The translations under genes and the position numbers were made by a program. The notes under the pieces were generated by a model. That model was given only the letters and a program-made list of their open reading frames with translations. It searched no databases and was not told the DNA's origin. A stretch of 64,000 nt of DNA from Desulfogranum japonicum DSM 18378 (GTDB lineage: Bacteria; Desulfobacterota; Desulfobulbia; Desulfobulbales; Desulfobulbaceae). The stretch lies in NCBI RefSeq assembly GCF_000429945.1, contig NZ_AUCV01000002.1, positions 124,001-188,000 of the forward strand. Direction: 5' to 3'. This document shows positions 1 to 9,600 of this stretch, piece by piece (the stretch's first letter is position 1; each line of letters opens with the position of its first letter).

Positions 1-189
1 TTCCAAAATTTAGCTTCGCCATGGGATGCATTTTTACCACAGGCATATATCTGCTATCGGAGTCTCCACTTGCCTTCGAGTATGAAATTTTGAGCATAAC
101 GCGGAAAAGGACCAGGCAAGTGATAGATGAAACGCCTAAAAGATCCCATTATCGACAGACACTGGGCAAACTATATTTAAGGTTAGAAT
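1..189. other. Left edge, lexA upstream region
   Basis: This is the sequence upstream of lexA and is cut by the window edge. An open frame at 21-296 crosses the lexA start but has no plausible protein character and no Shine-Dalgarno sequence, so I do not call it. I could not find a clear palindromic LexA-type operator or a convincing -35/-10 pair, and the TGTACA motif seen before imuB is absent. Confidence 0.5.
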
Positions 190-831
190 ATGCACCAACT
201 TCCCCTGACTCCGAGACAGCGGGAATTTTACGCCTATCTCGAGAACCAGATAGCCAGGCACGGCCACTCTCCAAGTTTACGGCAGGCAGCCCATGATATG
301 CGCATCAGCCATACGGCCGTGGCCAGTCTCCTCCACACTCTTCAGGAAAAAGGGTGGTTAAAACGTGAAGGGCGTTACAGCCGAAATATCACTCTGCTTT
401 CGTCGGCTGTTGAAAAGGATGTTGTTCCGCAGGGAAAGCAGATTCCGATTATCGGCAGGGTAGCCGCAGGATTGCCTCTATATGCCCAGGAAGAATGGGC
501 TGGAACTGTCTATGTGGACAGCACTCTCTACCGAGGTAACAACCTTTTTGCCCTCACGATAGAGGGAGATTCCATGAAAGACGTCGGGATCCTCAATGGA
601 GATCTGGCCATTTGTGAACCCAGACAATTTGCCGAAAATGGCGAGATCGTAGTAGCCCTGATTGATCATGAGGAGGCAACTGTAAAGAGATTCTTTTACC
701 GGGGCGATCATATCGAACTGTTTCCAGAAAACAGCGAACACCAGTCCATGCGTTTTGGGCTTGGTGACGTGCTGATTCAGGGAAAAGTCATCGGTATTCA
801 TCGGGGGCCTGAACAAATGAAAAAACTATAA
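190..831 (+). CDS. lexA: LexA-family SOS repressor / autoprotease
   Basis: Transcriptional repressor of the SOS regulon that self-cleaves when RecA filaments form. The 213-residue length is normal for LexA. The N-terminal winged-helix domain (about 1-70) opens with the LexA-like LTPRQREFYAYLE, and its recognition-helix region is at about 40-55. The C-terminal S24 peptidase domain carries the Ala93-Gly94 cleavage site (RVAAGLPL), catalytic Ser128 in GDSMKDVGI and Lys166 in ATVKRFF, so autocleavage should work. The start at 190 matches the family N-terminus; the Shine-Dalgarno (AAGG) is weak. It is followed 44 bp later by a DUF72 gene. imuB and dnaE2 lie 4.5 kb downstream, so this repressor may be the dedicated regulator of the mutagenesis cassette. 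Whether a second LexA exists elsewhere cannot be seen. Confidence 0.95.
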   Translation: MHQLPLTPRQREFYAYLENQIARHGHSPSLRQAAHDMRISHTAVASLLHTLQEKGWLKREGRYSRNITLLSSAVEKDVVPQGKQIPIIGRVAAGLPLYAQEEWAGTVYVDSTLYRGNNLFALTIEGDSMKDVGILNGDLAICEPRQFAENGEIVVALIDHEEATVKRFFYRGDHIELFPENSEHQSMRFGLGDVLIQGKVIGIHRGPEQMKKL

Positions 832-875
832 CCCGATACTGATTTTTCCTGGAAACACAAAGGAATAATGACTCC

Positions 876-1664
876 ATGACATGCTCTGTATTTGTCGGGA
901 CATCAGGCTTTTCCTATCCGGAATGGGTAGAGCACGGCATATATCCTCCCGGCACAAAATCCGCTGACATGTTACAATTGTACAGTGTACTTTTTCCAGT
1001 TATCGAACTCAACTACACCTGGTATCAGATGGTACGCAAGGAAAGTGTTGAGCGTATGTTGAGCCGCCTGGAAAAGCCTTTATATTTTACCGCCAAGCTG
1101 ACCCGCAGCATGACCCATGAAATTGATGGGCACTGGCGACATCAGGCTGCATTATACTGTGAAGGTATTAAACCGCTCCTCGAGGCAGACAGCCTCCTTG
1201 CTGTCCTGGTTCAGTTCCCAGCCGCGTTTCACCGAACTCAAGCCAATAGATATTATCTGTCGCACTTGTTCGATGCGCTGGCAGACCTCCCCTTAGCGGT
1301 AGAATTCCGTAACTCTTCCTGGGCCCATGAACAGGTATATGCTGGATTACAGCAGAGAAATATTACGCTTGTGACGGTGGATACGCCTCCCCTGCCCCGT
1401 CTGTTTCCCTGCCTTGACGTGGTGACAAACCCGAAGCTTTTCTACATACGCCTGCATGGAAGAAATAGTCAGGGATGGTATTCCGGCACCATGCAACAGC
1501 AATTTAACTATCTCTATTCCAATGAGGAATTACTGCATTTTCAGAATAGATATTTACTCTCCCTGCAACATCGCTGCAGCCAGGGGGTTATTTTTTTCAA
1601 TAACCATGTAGCTGGCCAGGCTGTCCATAATGCAAAGACTCTGGTACGGATGCTTCAGCAATAA
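876..1664 (+). CDS. DUF72 (YecE-like) family protein
   Basis: A 262-residue protein of the DUF72/YecE family, a TIM-barrel-like fold of unknown biochemical function. The N-terminal FVGTSGFSYPEWV and the later PLAVEFRNSSW (around 140-150) and FYIRLHGRN (around 190) are hallmark motifs of this family. It has no signal peptide or membrane segments, so it is cytoplasmic. An AGGA lies upstream of the ATG, and the 44 bp gap from lexA suggests co-transcription. It converges with the minus-strand gene at 1677, leaving only 12 bp between stops. DUF72 genes often sit near DNA-repair or iron-sulphur genes, but I would not assign a function here. Confidence 0.9.
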   Translation: MTCSVFVGTSGFSYPEWVEHGIYPPGTKSADMLQLYSVLFPVIELNYTWYQMVRKESVERMLSRLEKPLYFTAKLTRSMTHEIDGHWRHQAALYCEGIKPLLEADSLLAVLVQFPAAFHRTQANRYYLSHLFDALADLPLAVEFRNSSWAHEQVYAGLQQRNITLVTVDTPPLPRLFPCLDVVTNPKLFYIRLHGRNSQGWYSGTMQQQFNYLYSNEELLHFQNRYLLSLQHRCSQGVIFFNNHVAGQAVHNAKTLVRMLQQ

Positions 1665-1676
1665 CCAGACACTACT

Positions 1677-2369
1677 TCAAAATACTCTTTCATTTCCAGC
1701 ACTGTATTCTTTATAGGAGATATTTGCATCAAGGAGTTCATTTATATTGTTGAAAACTTTGCGTATATTTTGCGGAGGATTCTCCATGGTACAGCGACGC
1801 ATGCTTGCCCCCTGCCTGAATGCTGTTATTACTGCATCGATTTCCTCAATCGGCTCAGAAAGATTTTTCTGCAGAGAACGAAGAAAAATCATCCCTATGA
1901 TAAATGAAGTGGTGCCCATAAATACAATAGCCCATGCTCCGGCTTTTCCCAGTTGCTGGGCCCCAATATCGGCTCTATGCATCGCCTTTCGATTAACTTC
2001 GGCCAGGGCTTCAATGGCACTGAGCGTCTGGGCAAGGGCTAGTGTATCTCCGGTAAAGGCAGCTGGGTAATAGGTGATAATGCTGCGTATGACTACGGGC
2101 TCTTTTTTTTCTGTAATATTATCCTCAGCATTCTGCAGGGCGTTGCGAAATCGTTCGATTGGCCTACTCCCGTCATCTATTGTAATATTCGCCTGCAGCA
2201 AGGCTGTTAACATGTTTTCGCAGGATTCCAGGGAAGCAGCATTACGTGCAATGATCACTTCAATGGCCGGAGCCATGCGCATAAAAATCCAAATAGAAGC
2301 AAACGCCATGAAGAGATTCATAACAATGAGCAGCCATGCACCGAATTGTACAGGTTGTGCAATTTTCAT
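1677..2369 (-). CDS. Two-helix membrane protein with 4-helix-bundle/HAMP-like architecture
   Basis: A 230-residue protein I do not recognise by name. It has a transmembrane segment at about 10-32, a mostly helical periplasmic region (about 33-142), a second transmembrane segment at about 143-164, and a HAMP-like linker with the SEPIEEI signature at about 171-177. It then ends without any kinase, methyl-accepting or cyclase output domain. This resembles the sensor half of a chemoreceptor or kinase. Its ATG overlaps the trkA stop codon (ATGA), so it is translationally coupled to trkA and is the third gene of a trkH-trkA operon. A role in sensing or modulating the Trk system is an inference from this coupling only. 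Confidence 0.75.
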   Translation of the reverse strand: MKIAQPVQFGAWLLIVMNLFMAFASIWIFMRMAPAIEVIIARNAASLESCENMLTALLQANITIDDGSRPIERFRNALQNAEDNITEKKEPVVIRSIITYYPAAFTGDTLALAQTLSAIEALAEVNRKAMHRADIGAQQLGKAGAWAIVFMGTTSFIIGMIFLRSLQKNLSEPIEEIDAVITAFRQGASMRRCTMENPPQNIRKVFNNINELLDANISYKEYSAGNERVF

Positions 2370-3031
2370 GACTCAAATCCTTTTGTCAACAGAGGGATTG
2401 CTGCCTCATTGGAGGCGATAATCAAGCTGTCATCTTTCTGTAAAGGATCATCCGGTGAAGGTTGCAGCACCCTTTTGCTGGTTCCCCGCCGTATCCCAAC
2501 CACCATGATTCCATACCGCTTAGGGAGTGCGAGTTCCATCAAACTTTTGCCTATCATACCAGGTTGGATCAAAATCTCAGTAAGATGCAGATCGTCACCC
2601 AAGTTCGTATCAACGATGACGTCTCTATAGAGCAGGCGATTGGCAAAACGCTTGCCAAATTCATGCTCAGGGTTGATTACCTGGTGGGCTCCGACAAGGT
2701 GCAATATTCGCTGATGCACCTTGTCATTTGCCCGTGCAATTACGACAGGCGCCCCCATTTGCCGTAAGAGAGCAGTGCAAATAATGGAGGATTCCCTGGA
2801 ATCATCGCCGATCGCGCAAACAGCTGCATCCCGCTTTTTGGGCTCAAGTCGAGCCAGATCGGTTTCATCAGTTGCATCTATAACTATAGCTTCAGCGACA
2901 AATGTTGCGGCTTCTTCCACCAGTGCGGTGTTGATATCAACCGCCAATACTTCCGCACCTTTCTCTGAAAGTGTTCTCGAAAGAGACATGCCGAACTGTC
3001 CGAGTCCGATAATGAGTATTTGTTGTGCCAT
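2366..3031 (-). CDS. trkA: TrkA/KtrA-family potassium uptake regulatory subunit
   Basis: Cytoplasmic RCK protein that binds nucleotides and gates the TrkH/KtrB pore. The 221-residue length fits a single RCK unit (KtrA type) rather than the double unit of E. coli TrkA. The Rossmann RCK_N domain (1-130) has the dinucleotide-binding GLGQFG at 9-14 and an acidic residue ending beta-2 (VDIN, 31-34). The RCK_C domain spans about 135-215. It starts 19 bp after the trkH stop on the same strand, and its stop overlaps the next gene by 4 bp, so the three genes form an operon. Confidence 0.93.
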   Translation of the reverse strand: MAQQILIIGLGQFGMSLSRTLSEKGAEVLAVDINTALVEEAATFVAEAIVIDATDETDLARLEPKKRDAAVCAIGDDSRESSIICTALLRQMGAPVVIARANDKVHQRILHLVGAHQVINPEHEFGKRFANRLLYRDVIVDTNLGDDLHLTEILIQPGMIGKSLMELALPKRYGIMVVGIRRGTSKRVLQPSPDDPLQKDDSLIIASNEAAIPLLTKGFES

Positions 3032-3050
3032 GGACTTACTACCTCGTTGC

Positions 3051-5063
3051 TCATGTAAAAGAAATACGTTCTACGGGATATCTGGTGTCAGAAACAGCCT
3101 GTTCATTCCTGAGGAGCATAAACATGGATATCGGCCCAACCCTCCCAAGAAACATGGCTATAATGACGATGACCTTTCCTATTCCATCCAGCATAGCCGT
3201 AGCTCCTATGGACAATCCAACCGTACCAACAGCCGATGTCGCCTCAAAAATCAGGCTACGGGAAGAAATAGGCTGGGTAACCTCGAGCATAATGACAACC
3301 AAAAAACATACAGCTGTTCCGGCAATCATTATCGTTATCGCGCGATATACAGTATCATTATGAATACGTCGGTGTTGAATAACCAGTTGACTCTGGTTCG
3401 TGATATTTGCCCAAAAAGTCATGGCCAAAACGCCCACTGTGGTGGTTTTTACTCCTCCTGCCGTACCGCCTGGACTGCCGCCGATAAACATCAAAAACAA
3501 AAAAACGAGAAAAGTCGGGTTTGAGATGTTTGTCAGGTTCACGGAATTGAAACCAGCTGTACGAAGTGTAACTGACTGGAACCATGCGTTTTGACATTTT
3601 TCTGCAAATGAAAATCCCGCTAAAGCACCGTCCCATTCAAAAACCAGCATACACAGAGTTCCGCAAAACAAAAGGACAACCGTGCTGACCAGGGCTATTT
3701 TTGCCGGAATGGGAACTGTTTTTCCTCTGATCCATCGCGGAATCATAAGACTGGTTGCCGGAGCTAACCCACCTGCAATGATCAACACCGCGATCGTGTG
3801 CAAAACCAGGGGCTGACTCTGGTATGGAACAAGACTGTTAGTCTGCAGAGCAAATCCTGCATTACAAAATGCAGATACAGCTGTAAATACACCTCGCCAG
3901 AGGGCCTGCACAAAGGAGTCGCCAATTCTGTAAAATTCCGCCACAAGTAAAAGAGCCCCTATCCCTTCAGTTATAAACGTAAACTTCAGTATACCCCCTA
4001 GAGATTGCAGGAGATCCTGATGGCTCGTATCTGTCATGGATGTCAGGAGTTTCTCATGTCGAAGACTCAGGCGTCGCCCCATGGCATGGAGTGCAACCGT
4101 TGTAATACTCATAATTCCCAGGCCACCGAGCTGTATCAAAACCAGAATGATCCCTTGTCCGAAGAAAGTAAAGTCCGTGGAGGTGTCAAGGACACTCAGT
4201 CCTGTTACACAGACAGCACTGACCGAAGTAAACACTGCATCGATAAAGGAAATGCTTCCCAATGATGTTGATGCGGGAATGCTCAAAAATAATGACCCAG
4301 CCAGGCTCAGCAAAAAAAACGTGGTAAAAAGAATTCTTTCAGGATGGGTCAGTAGAAAGCTCCACCACTGTTCTTCTTTTTCCAGTCGTCCCTGCTTTTG
4401 GGGTGCATGAGGCATTAACAGAAGAAAAACCGGACAAAGCAAGATAACCAGGCAAATGACAAACGTTTCGGAAAATTGGGATACAGAAAATATTACTGTA
4501 ACCATCGATAACAGGGATAATGCAACGCGCCACCATGATCTGATCGCCACAGACCATTGCAGAAAAAGTGCTTGGCCAATACATGATGCGGCTGCGAAAC
4601 CATCCACTCCAAATTTGCTCCCGGAGACCGAGAATACGATGGAAATCATGACTACCATGGGTGCAGCCAGGGTACCCCACCATGATCGCTGCAGAGAGTA
4701 GCCGGCATGATTGACCAAGGTTTTCAGACTTGCATCAGTCACCTTACCAAGAAGGGAAACAATAAATACAACAGTGACAGAGGCTGCAAGCGCCAGCGCA
4801 GGGGCTGTCACCAGACAGGGCAATATCATTCCATACATAGTAAGGACTGCACCTATTCCCAGAAATTTCCCCAGTAAAGGTCTCCTCAACAGGGTGAAAC
4901 CACTACAAAGAAAGAATACCGCTGAAATAACCATCAGAATAACCTGCCAGTTATCCGTCCTCCCCGCCCCAGCTCCGTCCCCGAAAAAAATTATGGGCAG
5001 AGATGAAAACGTCAGGAAAACGCCTTCGATCCCCGCTCGAGAGATATATTGTTTTGATCTCAT
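3051..5063 (-). CDS. trkH: TrkH/KtrB-family potassium transporter, extended N-terminus
   Basis: Integral membrane K+ uptake pore subunit. The C-terminal ~430 residues carry the four selectivity-filter-like repeats of TrkH/KtrB, for example SVSAVCVTGLSV, VSAFCNAGFAL, TLRTAGFNSV and the GGSPGGTAGGVKTTT segment between the last repeats. At 670 residues it is longer than the usual 440-500. The extra ~230 residues are several hydrophobic helices (about 12-215) before the conserved core, an extension I cannot assign. It is the first gene of a minus-strand operon with trkA and a HAMP-like membrane protein, and is divergent from imuB. The Shine-Dalgarno is weak, and an internal start is possible but would remove predicted membrane segments. 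Confidence 0.9.
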   Translation of the reverse strand: MRSKQYISRAGIEGVFLTFSSLPIIFFGDGAGAGRTDNWQVILMVISAVFFLCSGFTLLRRPLLGKFLGIGAVLTMYGMILPCLVTAPALALAASVTVVFIVSLLGKVTDASLKTLVNHAGYSLQRSWWGTLAAPMVVMISIVFSVSGSKFGVDGFAAASCIGQALFLQWSVAIRSWWRVALSLLSMVTVIFSVSQFSETFVICLVILLCPVFLLLMPHAPQKQGRLEKEEQWWSFLLTHPERILFTTFFLLSLAGSLFLSIPASTSLGSISFIDAVFTSVSAVCVTGLSVLDTSTDFTFFGQGIILVLIQLGGLGIMSITTVALHAMGRRLSLRHEKLLTSMTDTSHQDLLQSLGGILKFTFITEGIGALLLVAEFYRIGDSFVQALWRGVFTAVSAFCNAGFALQTNSLVPYQSQPLVLHTIAVLIIAGGLAPATSLMIPRWIRGKTVPIPAKIALVSTVVLLFCGTLCMLVFEWDGALAGFSFAEKCQNAWFQSVTLRTAGFNSVNLTNISNPTFLVFLFLMFIGGSPGGTAGGVKTTTVGVLAMTFWANITNQSQLVIQHRRIHNDTVYRAITIMIAGTAVCFLVVIMLEVTQPISSRSLIFEATSAVGTVGLSIGATAMLDGIGKVIVIIAMFLGRVGPISMFMLLRNEQAVSDTRYPVERISFT

Positions 5064-5310
5064 TATATCTTAATTCGCCTATTATCTTTTGTTCAGTAAC
5101 TGCTCATAGGGCAGGTGACTAAATCTGGAAACTTTCCTGTGCGTGTAAGTAGTTACATGGTACCTGAGGTTTTCGCAAGCAGGGTTGGATAATATAGTTT
5201 TCCACGGCCAATAAGTGCATACCTCTTTCAAGTGTAAATGACAAGACCCTGAGCAGGCATTCTGTTTCTGTTCACGAAACATGCCACGAGTGGCAGGTAG
5301 CAGCCCTGCG

Positions 5311-5344
5311 AATGTACAGTTTAACTTTACATTAACTGTACATT
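5311..5344. promoter_or_regulatory. TGTACA inverted repeat, candidate operator of imuB
   Basis: AATGTACAGTT (5311-5321) and AACTGTACATT (5334-5344) are perfect 11-bp inverted arms with a 12-bp spacer. Each arm contains the self-palindrome TGTACA, and the two are 24 bp apart centre to centre. The repeat covers the -35 box and much of the spacer of the imuB promoter, the position expected for a repressor. LexA is the obvious candidate protein, but this is not the E. coli box (CTGT-N8-ACAG) and no copy is seen before lexA. Confidence 0.6.
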
Positions 5345-5354
5345 TGTCTATTAT
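5326..5354 (+). promoter_or_regulatory. Sigma-70-type promoter of imuB, predicted leaderless
   Basis: TTTACA (5326-5331) and TATTAT (5349-5354) are separated by exactly 17 bp. Transcription is expected about 6-8 bp downstream, at 5360-5362, which is the imuB ATG at 5361. There is no Shine-Dalgarno sequence before that ATG, only a T-run, which agrees with a leaderless transcript. Confidence 0.6.
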
Positions 5355-5360
5355 TTTTTC

Positions 5361-6560
5361 ATGGAACGAAAAATAATTCACCTAAATATTGCTGACTTCA
5401 GTGTAGCCGTTGAACGCTTACTGGATAGTTCGTTGCAAAGTTCAGCACTTATCATTGCGGCACCGACCCCTCGATCCACAGTGTATGACATGAGCGAAGA
5501 GGCATATCAGGACGGGGTGCGTAAGGGAATGATGCTCTATCAGGCACGAAAACGATGTCGTCAGGCGATCGTCCTGCCGCCAAGGCCTGAACAGTATCAG
5601 AAAATTTTAGGTCGTTGCCTGGAGCATGCCCGTCAATTTTCTCCACGTATAGAACCGTCACAGGGTAATGGACATATTTACCTTGACGTCACCGGAACGC
5701 ACCGGCTGTTTGGTCCACCGCCGGATATTGGTTGGCGATTGCGAAACATTCTTCGCCAGGATCTGGGCCTTGATCCCATATGGTCGGTTGCTCCAAACAA
5801 ACTCACTGCCAAGGTGGCCAGTCGTCTGGTTAAGCCTGTGGGGGAGTACATTGTCGCTGCAGGTGAAGAGGATACCTTTCTGGCTCCCCTGGACCTGCAT
5901 TTACTTCCCGGCATCATGCCCCATGAATTATTCCAACTGCGCAGTATACACATGTACAAAGTCTATCAGGCACTCCACCTGTCAGCACATGAACTTGGCC
6001 TTCTGTTTGGCACTCGGGCGCATAGTCTGTACCAACTGTTGCGTGGCATAGATCTGTCTCCTGTAAGTAGCAACTCACCTGCAACAACAAGGCAAAGGTA
6101 TGTGCATGTCTTCAATCAAGATACCAATCATGAACCTCTGGTTCGCTCGGTAGTTGCATATATGAGCGCCCAAGGGGCTCATGACTTACGGGAACGTGGC
6201 TTGGGATGTCTACAGGTGGGAATTCAGTTGACTTACAGTGACAGCATCCAGGTAACCAGACAGGCAACAGCTAACTCTCCTGCCACAGACAACTATGCTA
6301 TGGAGCAATTAGCCCTTACAGCGTTGTATAGATGCTGGCGAAGGCGAGTACGCTTACGCCGGATAGAACTGTACTGTTCCCGGTTACGCCAACCTGTACA
6401 GCAACTCTCTCTTTTTTCTGACAAGGGCAAGATTCAGCAACACACAAGAAATCATGCCATAAGCAAAGCTTTGGACAGCATTCAGGGGAAGTACGGTTCG
6501 TTAACAGTACAGCGAGGAATATGCCTGCATCCAAGCGCTGCGTTACCACCTATCCAATAG
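5361..6560 (+). CDS. imuB: ImuB-like inactive Y-family DNA polymerase, mutasome subunit
   Basis: ImuB is the non-catalytic Y-family polymerase that tethers DnaE2 to the sliding clamp during damage-induced mutagenesis. The protein has 399 residues. The N-terminal motif reads HLNIADFSVAVE: the catalytic Asp of active Y-polymerases is Asn9 and the next conserved Asp is Ala11. In the second motif (SIDEAYLD in active enzymes) the Asp-Glu pair is Gly104-His105, before YLDVTG. All three metal ligands are therefore lost. A canonical beta-clamp-binding motif, QLSLF, is at 348-352. The start is fixed by the family N-terminus beginning at residue 5. dnaE2 follows 101 bp later. No RecA-like imuA is present in the window, so the cassette is the two-gene kind or imuA lies elsewhere. 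Confidence 0.9.
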   Translation: MERKIIHLNIADFSVAVERLLDSSLQSSALIIAAPTPRSTVYDMSEEAYQDGVRKGMMLYQARKRCRQAIVLPPRPEQYQKILGRCLEHARQFSPRIEPSQGNGHIYLDVTGTHRLFGPPPDIGWRLRNILRQDLGLDPIWSVAPNKLTAKVASRLVKPVGEYIVAAGEEDTFLAPLDLHLLPGIMPHELFQLRSIHMYKVYQALHLSAHELGLLFGTRAHSLYQLLRGIDLSPVSSNSPATTRQRYVHVFNQDTNHEPLVRSVVAYMSAQGAHDLRERGLGCLQVGIQLTYSDSIQVTRQATANSPATDNYAMEQLALTALYRCWRRRVRLRRIELYCSRLRQPVQQLSLFSDKGKIQQHTRNHAISKALDSIQGKYGSLTVQRGICLHPSAALPPIQ

Positions 6561-6661
6561 AGGGGACACGTTCGTTTTTATAATGACAAAATAGTACACA
6601 AAAACAGTTAAATGGAAATGAAACCTAGAAACAACATTATAATTTCAGGTGTGACGCAGTC

Positions 6662-9600
6662 ATGATTCCCCTTGGTGTACATTCTCATTTTTCCTTTATG
6701 CGTGGTACAGCATCCATGCCTGCATTGTGTCGGTACGCTCGAAAACAGGGATACAGCACCGTTGGGCTCACAGATTTGGGAAGCCTGCATGGGTTATGGT
6801 CTTTTCTTGCCGCCTGTGAACGAGAGCAGATCAAACCGATAATTGGTGCTGAAATTCACAGCAACAGACAGCAGATTTATTGTCTGGTAAAAAACCTCAG
6901 GGGATATCGTCATCTCTGTCAACTCCTTACCCGTGCACATCGCCAGTTGAATTTTGATCTGTATCAATCACTTCAAGAACTGCACCAGGGAATGGTCTGC
7001 CTGGCGGCTACCCCATCATTGCTGCGTTATTGCCATGAAATAGAGGCTGATACCTTTGCCGCCCTTCCAGGTGGCCCCAATCGGAAAAACAGTGAAATGT
7101 TCCGCATGGCAAAACAGCTGCATATACCCGCAGTGGCTCTCAGTGATGCTTTTTTTCTGCAGCCTTCTGATCATGTGCTGCATCAACTGCTTAGAGCCAT
7201 TGACACGAACAGTTCACTTAGCCGTATCAATATGCAGGAACAAGTTGAAAAAAACAGGTATCTCGCTGCTCCAACAGAATATCGGCAACGGTTCAATCAA
7301 TGGCCGGAAACAATCATGGCAACCCATGCAGTTGCGGAAAGATGTAACTATCGCAAACCTGTATTTGGTCTGGTGATGCCACCTTATACAGAGGATGATG
7401 CCAGATCAATACTCCGTTATGCAGCCTATGAGGGGGCTCTCAAACGTTACGGTAAGCCTTTGCCTCATCCAGTAGTAAGTCGACTGGATCACGAGTTGCA
7501 AGTAATTGAAAAAATGAGATTCTCATCGTATTTCCTGGTTGTGCGAGATATTATTGGCCCTGTAGCCAGAACCTGCGGTAGAGGATCCGGTGCCGCCTCG
7601 CTAGTTGCTTATTGCCTGTTTATCACCAATGTCTGCCCTGTGAAACACAATCTCTATTTTGAACGGTTTCTTAATCCTGGAAGAACTGATCCTCCTGACA
7701 TTGACATAGATTTTTCCTGGGATGAACGTGATACCGTTCTCACCGGAGTATTGGAGCGGTTCGGATGCAGGGCAGCCATGGTTTGTAATCATGTTCTCAT
7801 GCAGCCGCGAATGGCAATTCGAGAGACAGCCAAGGTTTTTGGCCTGCCGGGAGCTGAGGTAAGTCAGGTTACCAAAAGACTTCCCTGGATGTGGCGAGCC
7901 CATCATCATCAGGAGGGATACATGGACTATATTTCCTCCCTCCCTCAATTGCGTAACGAGACCTTTGCAGAGCCCTGGCCGCGAATCTTCCGTATGGCAG
8001 CTCAGATAGCAGGTACACCGAGAAATCTTTCAGTACACCCTGGCGGAGTCATTATTACCCCTAAACCCGTTGATCACTACGTTCCAGTGGAAACTGCCCC
8101 AAAAGGTATTCCTATTATTCAATGGGAAAAAGATGGTGCTGAAGAGGCAGGTCTGGTCAAAATAGATCTGCTCGGCAACCGCAGTCTCGGAGTTATCAGG
8201 GATACAATTCAGGCCATCGGAGAACAAGGTATTATCTTTGATGAACATTCCTGGGAACCGGAGGATGACATTTCAACCAGGCAGAATATTGCCAAAGGCA
8301 ACACCATGGGGTGTTTTTATATAGAGAGCCCAGCCACACGTCTTCTGCAACGAAAAGCCAGGACCGGTGATTTTGCACATTTAGTGCTGCATTCCTCCAT
8401 TATCCGGCCTGCTGCCAATGAGTACATACGTGAGTATCTGCGACGACTGCACGGCGGTCAATGGCAGCCCCTGCATCCACTGGTAGGGAATGTACTCAAT
8501 GAAACCTATGGTATCATGGTCTACCAGGAAGATGTCTCCCGGGTTGCTGTACAGTTTGGTTTCTCCCATGCCGATGCTGACCGGTTGCGTAAAATCATGT
8601 CTAAAAAGGATCGCCACCATACTCTGGTAGATTATCAATCCCAATTTTCTCAAAGCGCTGCGGAAAAAGGAGTGGGGCAGGAAGACATTGCACGTATCTG
8701 GGATATGATGATGAGCTTCAGCGGCTATTCCTTTTGCAAACCCCACTCTGCCAGTTACGCCAAAGTATCATTTCAGGCTGCATATCTGAAAACCCACTAC
8801 CCGGCCGAGTTCATGGCAGCAGTTATTTCCAATCAGGGAGGATTCTATTCCACTTTCGCGTATGTATCAGAAGCCCGCCGTCTTGGAATTGCAATCCAGC
8901 CTCCCGATGTCAATCGGAGCAGAATCCACTGGCATGGGCATGACAAAAAACTTCGTGTAGGGCTCATGGCTCTTAACGGACTCTCCCATGCAACCATGCA
9001 TACTATTATTCAAAAACGAAATAGAGGGCCTTATGGAAGCCTTATGGATTTTTTACAAAAAGTGAAACCTGAGCGTAATGAAGCCCATGCCCTTATTCAC
9101 TGTGGAGCCCTGGACTGCTTGGAACCACATACGGACAAACAACAAAACAGAGGAGTACTATTCTGGATACTCAACATTTGGTTACAACAAAAACACGCTT
9201 CACCCGCACGTTTGTTTGGCCATGGCTGCTCTGCTCCAAAATTACCAGAGCAGCCGCCCCTGGAACGACTACGAAACGAGTATCGTATACTCGGCTTTTT
9301 GTGTCACATCCACCCCATTACTTTATATGACAACTATCGACAACGATTTCAAACTATAAAAGCGGAACAAATCAGCAATTCGTGTTCCGAAAATCAGACC
9401 ATACGTTTTCTTGGCTGGCTCATTACGGGAAAAATCGTTGGTACCAAGCACGGAGACCTTATGGAATTTCTCAGCTTTGAAGACGAGACAGGACAGGTGG
9501 AATGCACCTTTTTCCCACAAGTCTACAAACGGTATTGCCATCTGCTACACAGTAAAGGTCCACTCTTACTTGAAGGGATTATTGATAAAGAGTTTGGTGT

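Larger units (their letters stand above)
5064..5360. other. Divergent trkH/imuB intergenic region
   Basis: A 297-bp divergent spacer. A minus-strand open frame (5082-5381) spans most of it but overlaps the imuB start and promoter and looks non-coding. The imuB-proximal 50 bp hold a promoter and a palindrome described separately. I see no clear promoter for trkH. Confidence 0.6.

Noticed and set aside
21-296. Plus-strand open frame overlapping the lexA start
   Set aside because: It shares sequence with lexA in another frame, has no Shine-Dalgarno and no protein-like pattern.
5082-5381. Minus-strand 99-codon frame between trkH and imuB
   Set aside because: It overlaps the imuB promoter, palindrome and start codon and has no recognisable motif.
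6579-6643. Separate promoter for dnaE2
   Set aside because: TATAAT boxes exist but -35 elements at proper spacing are poor; read-through from imuB is as likely.
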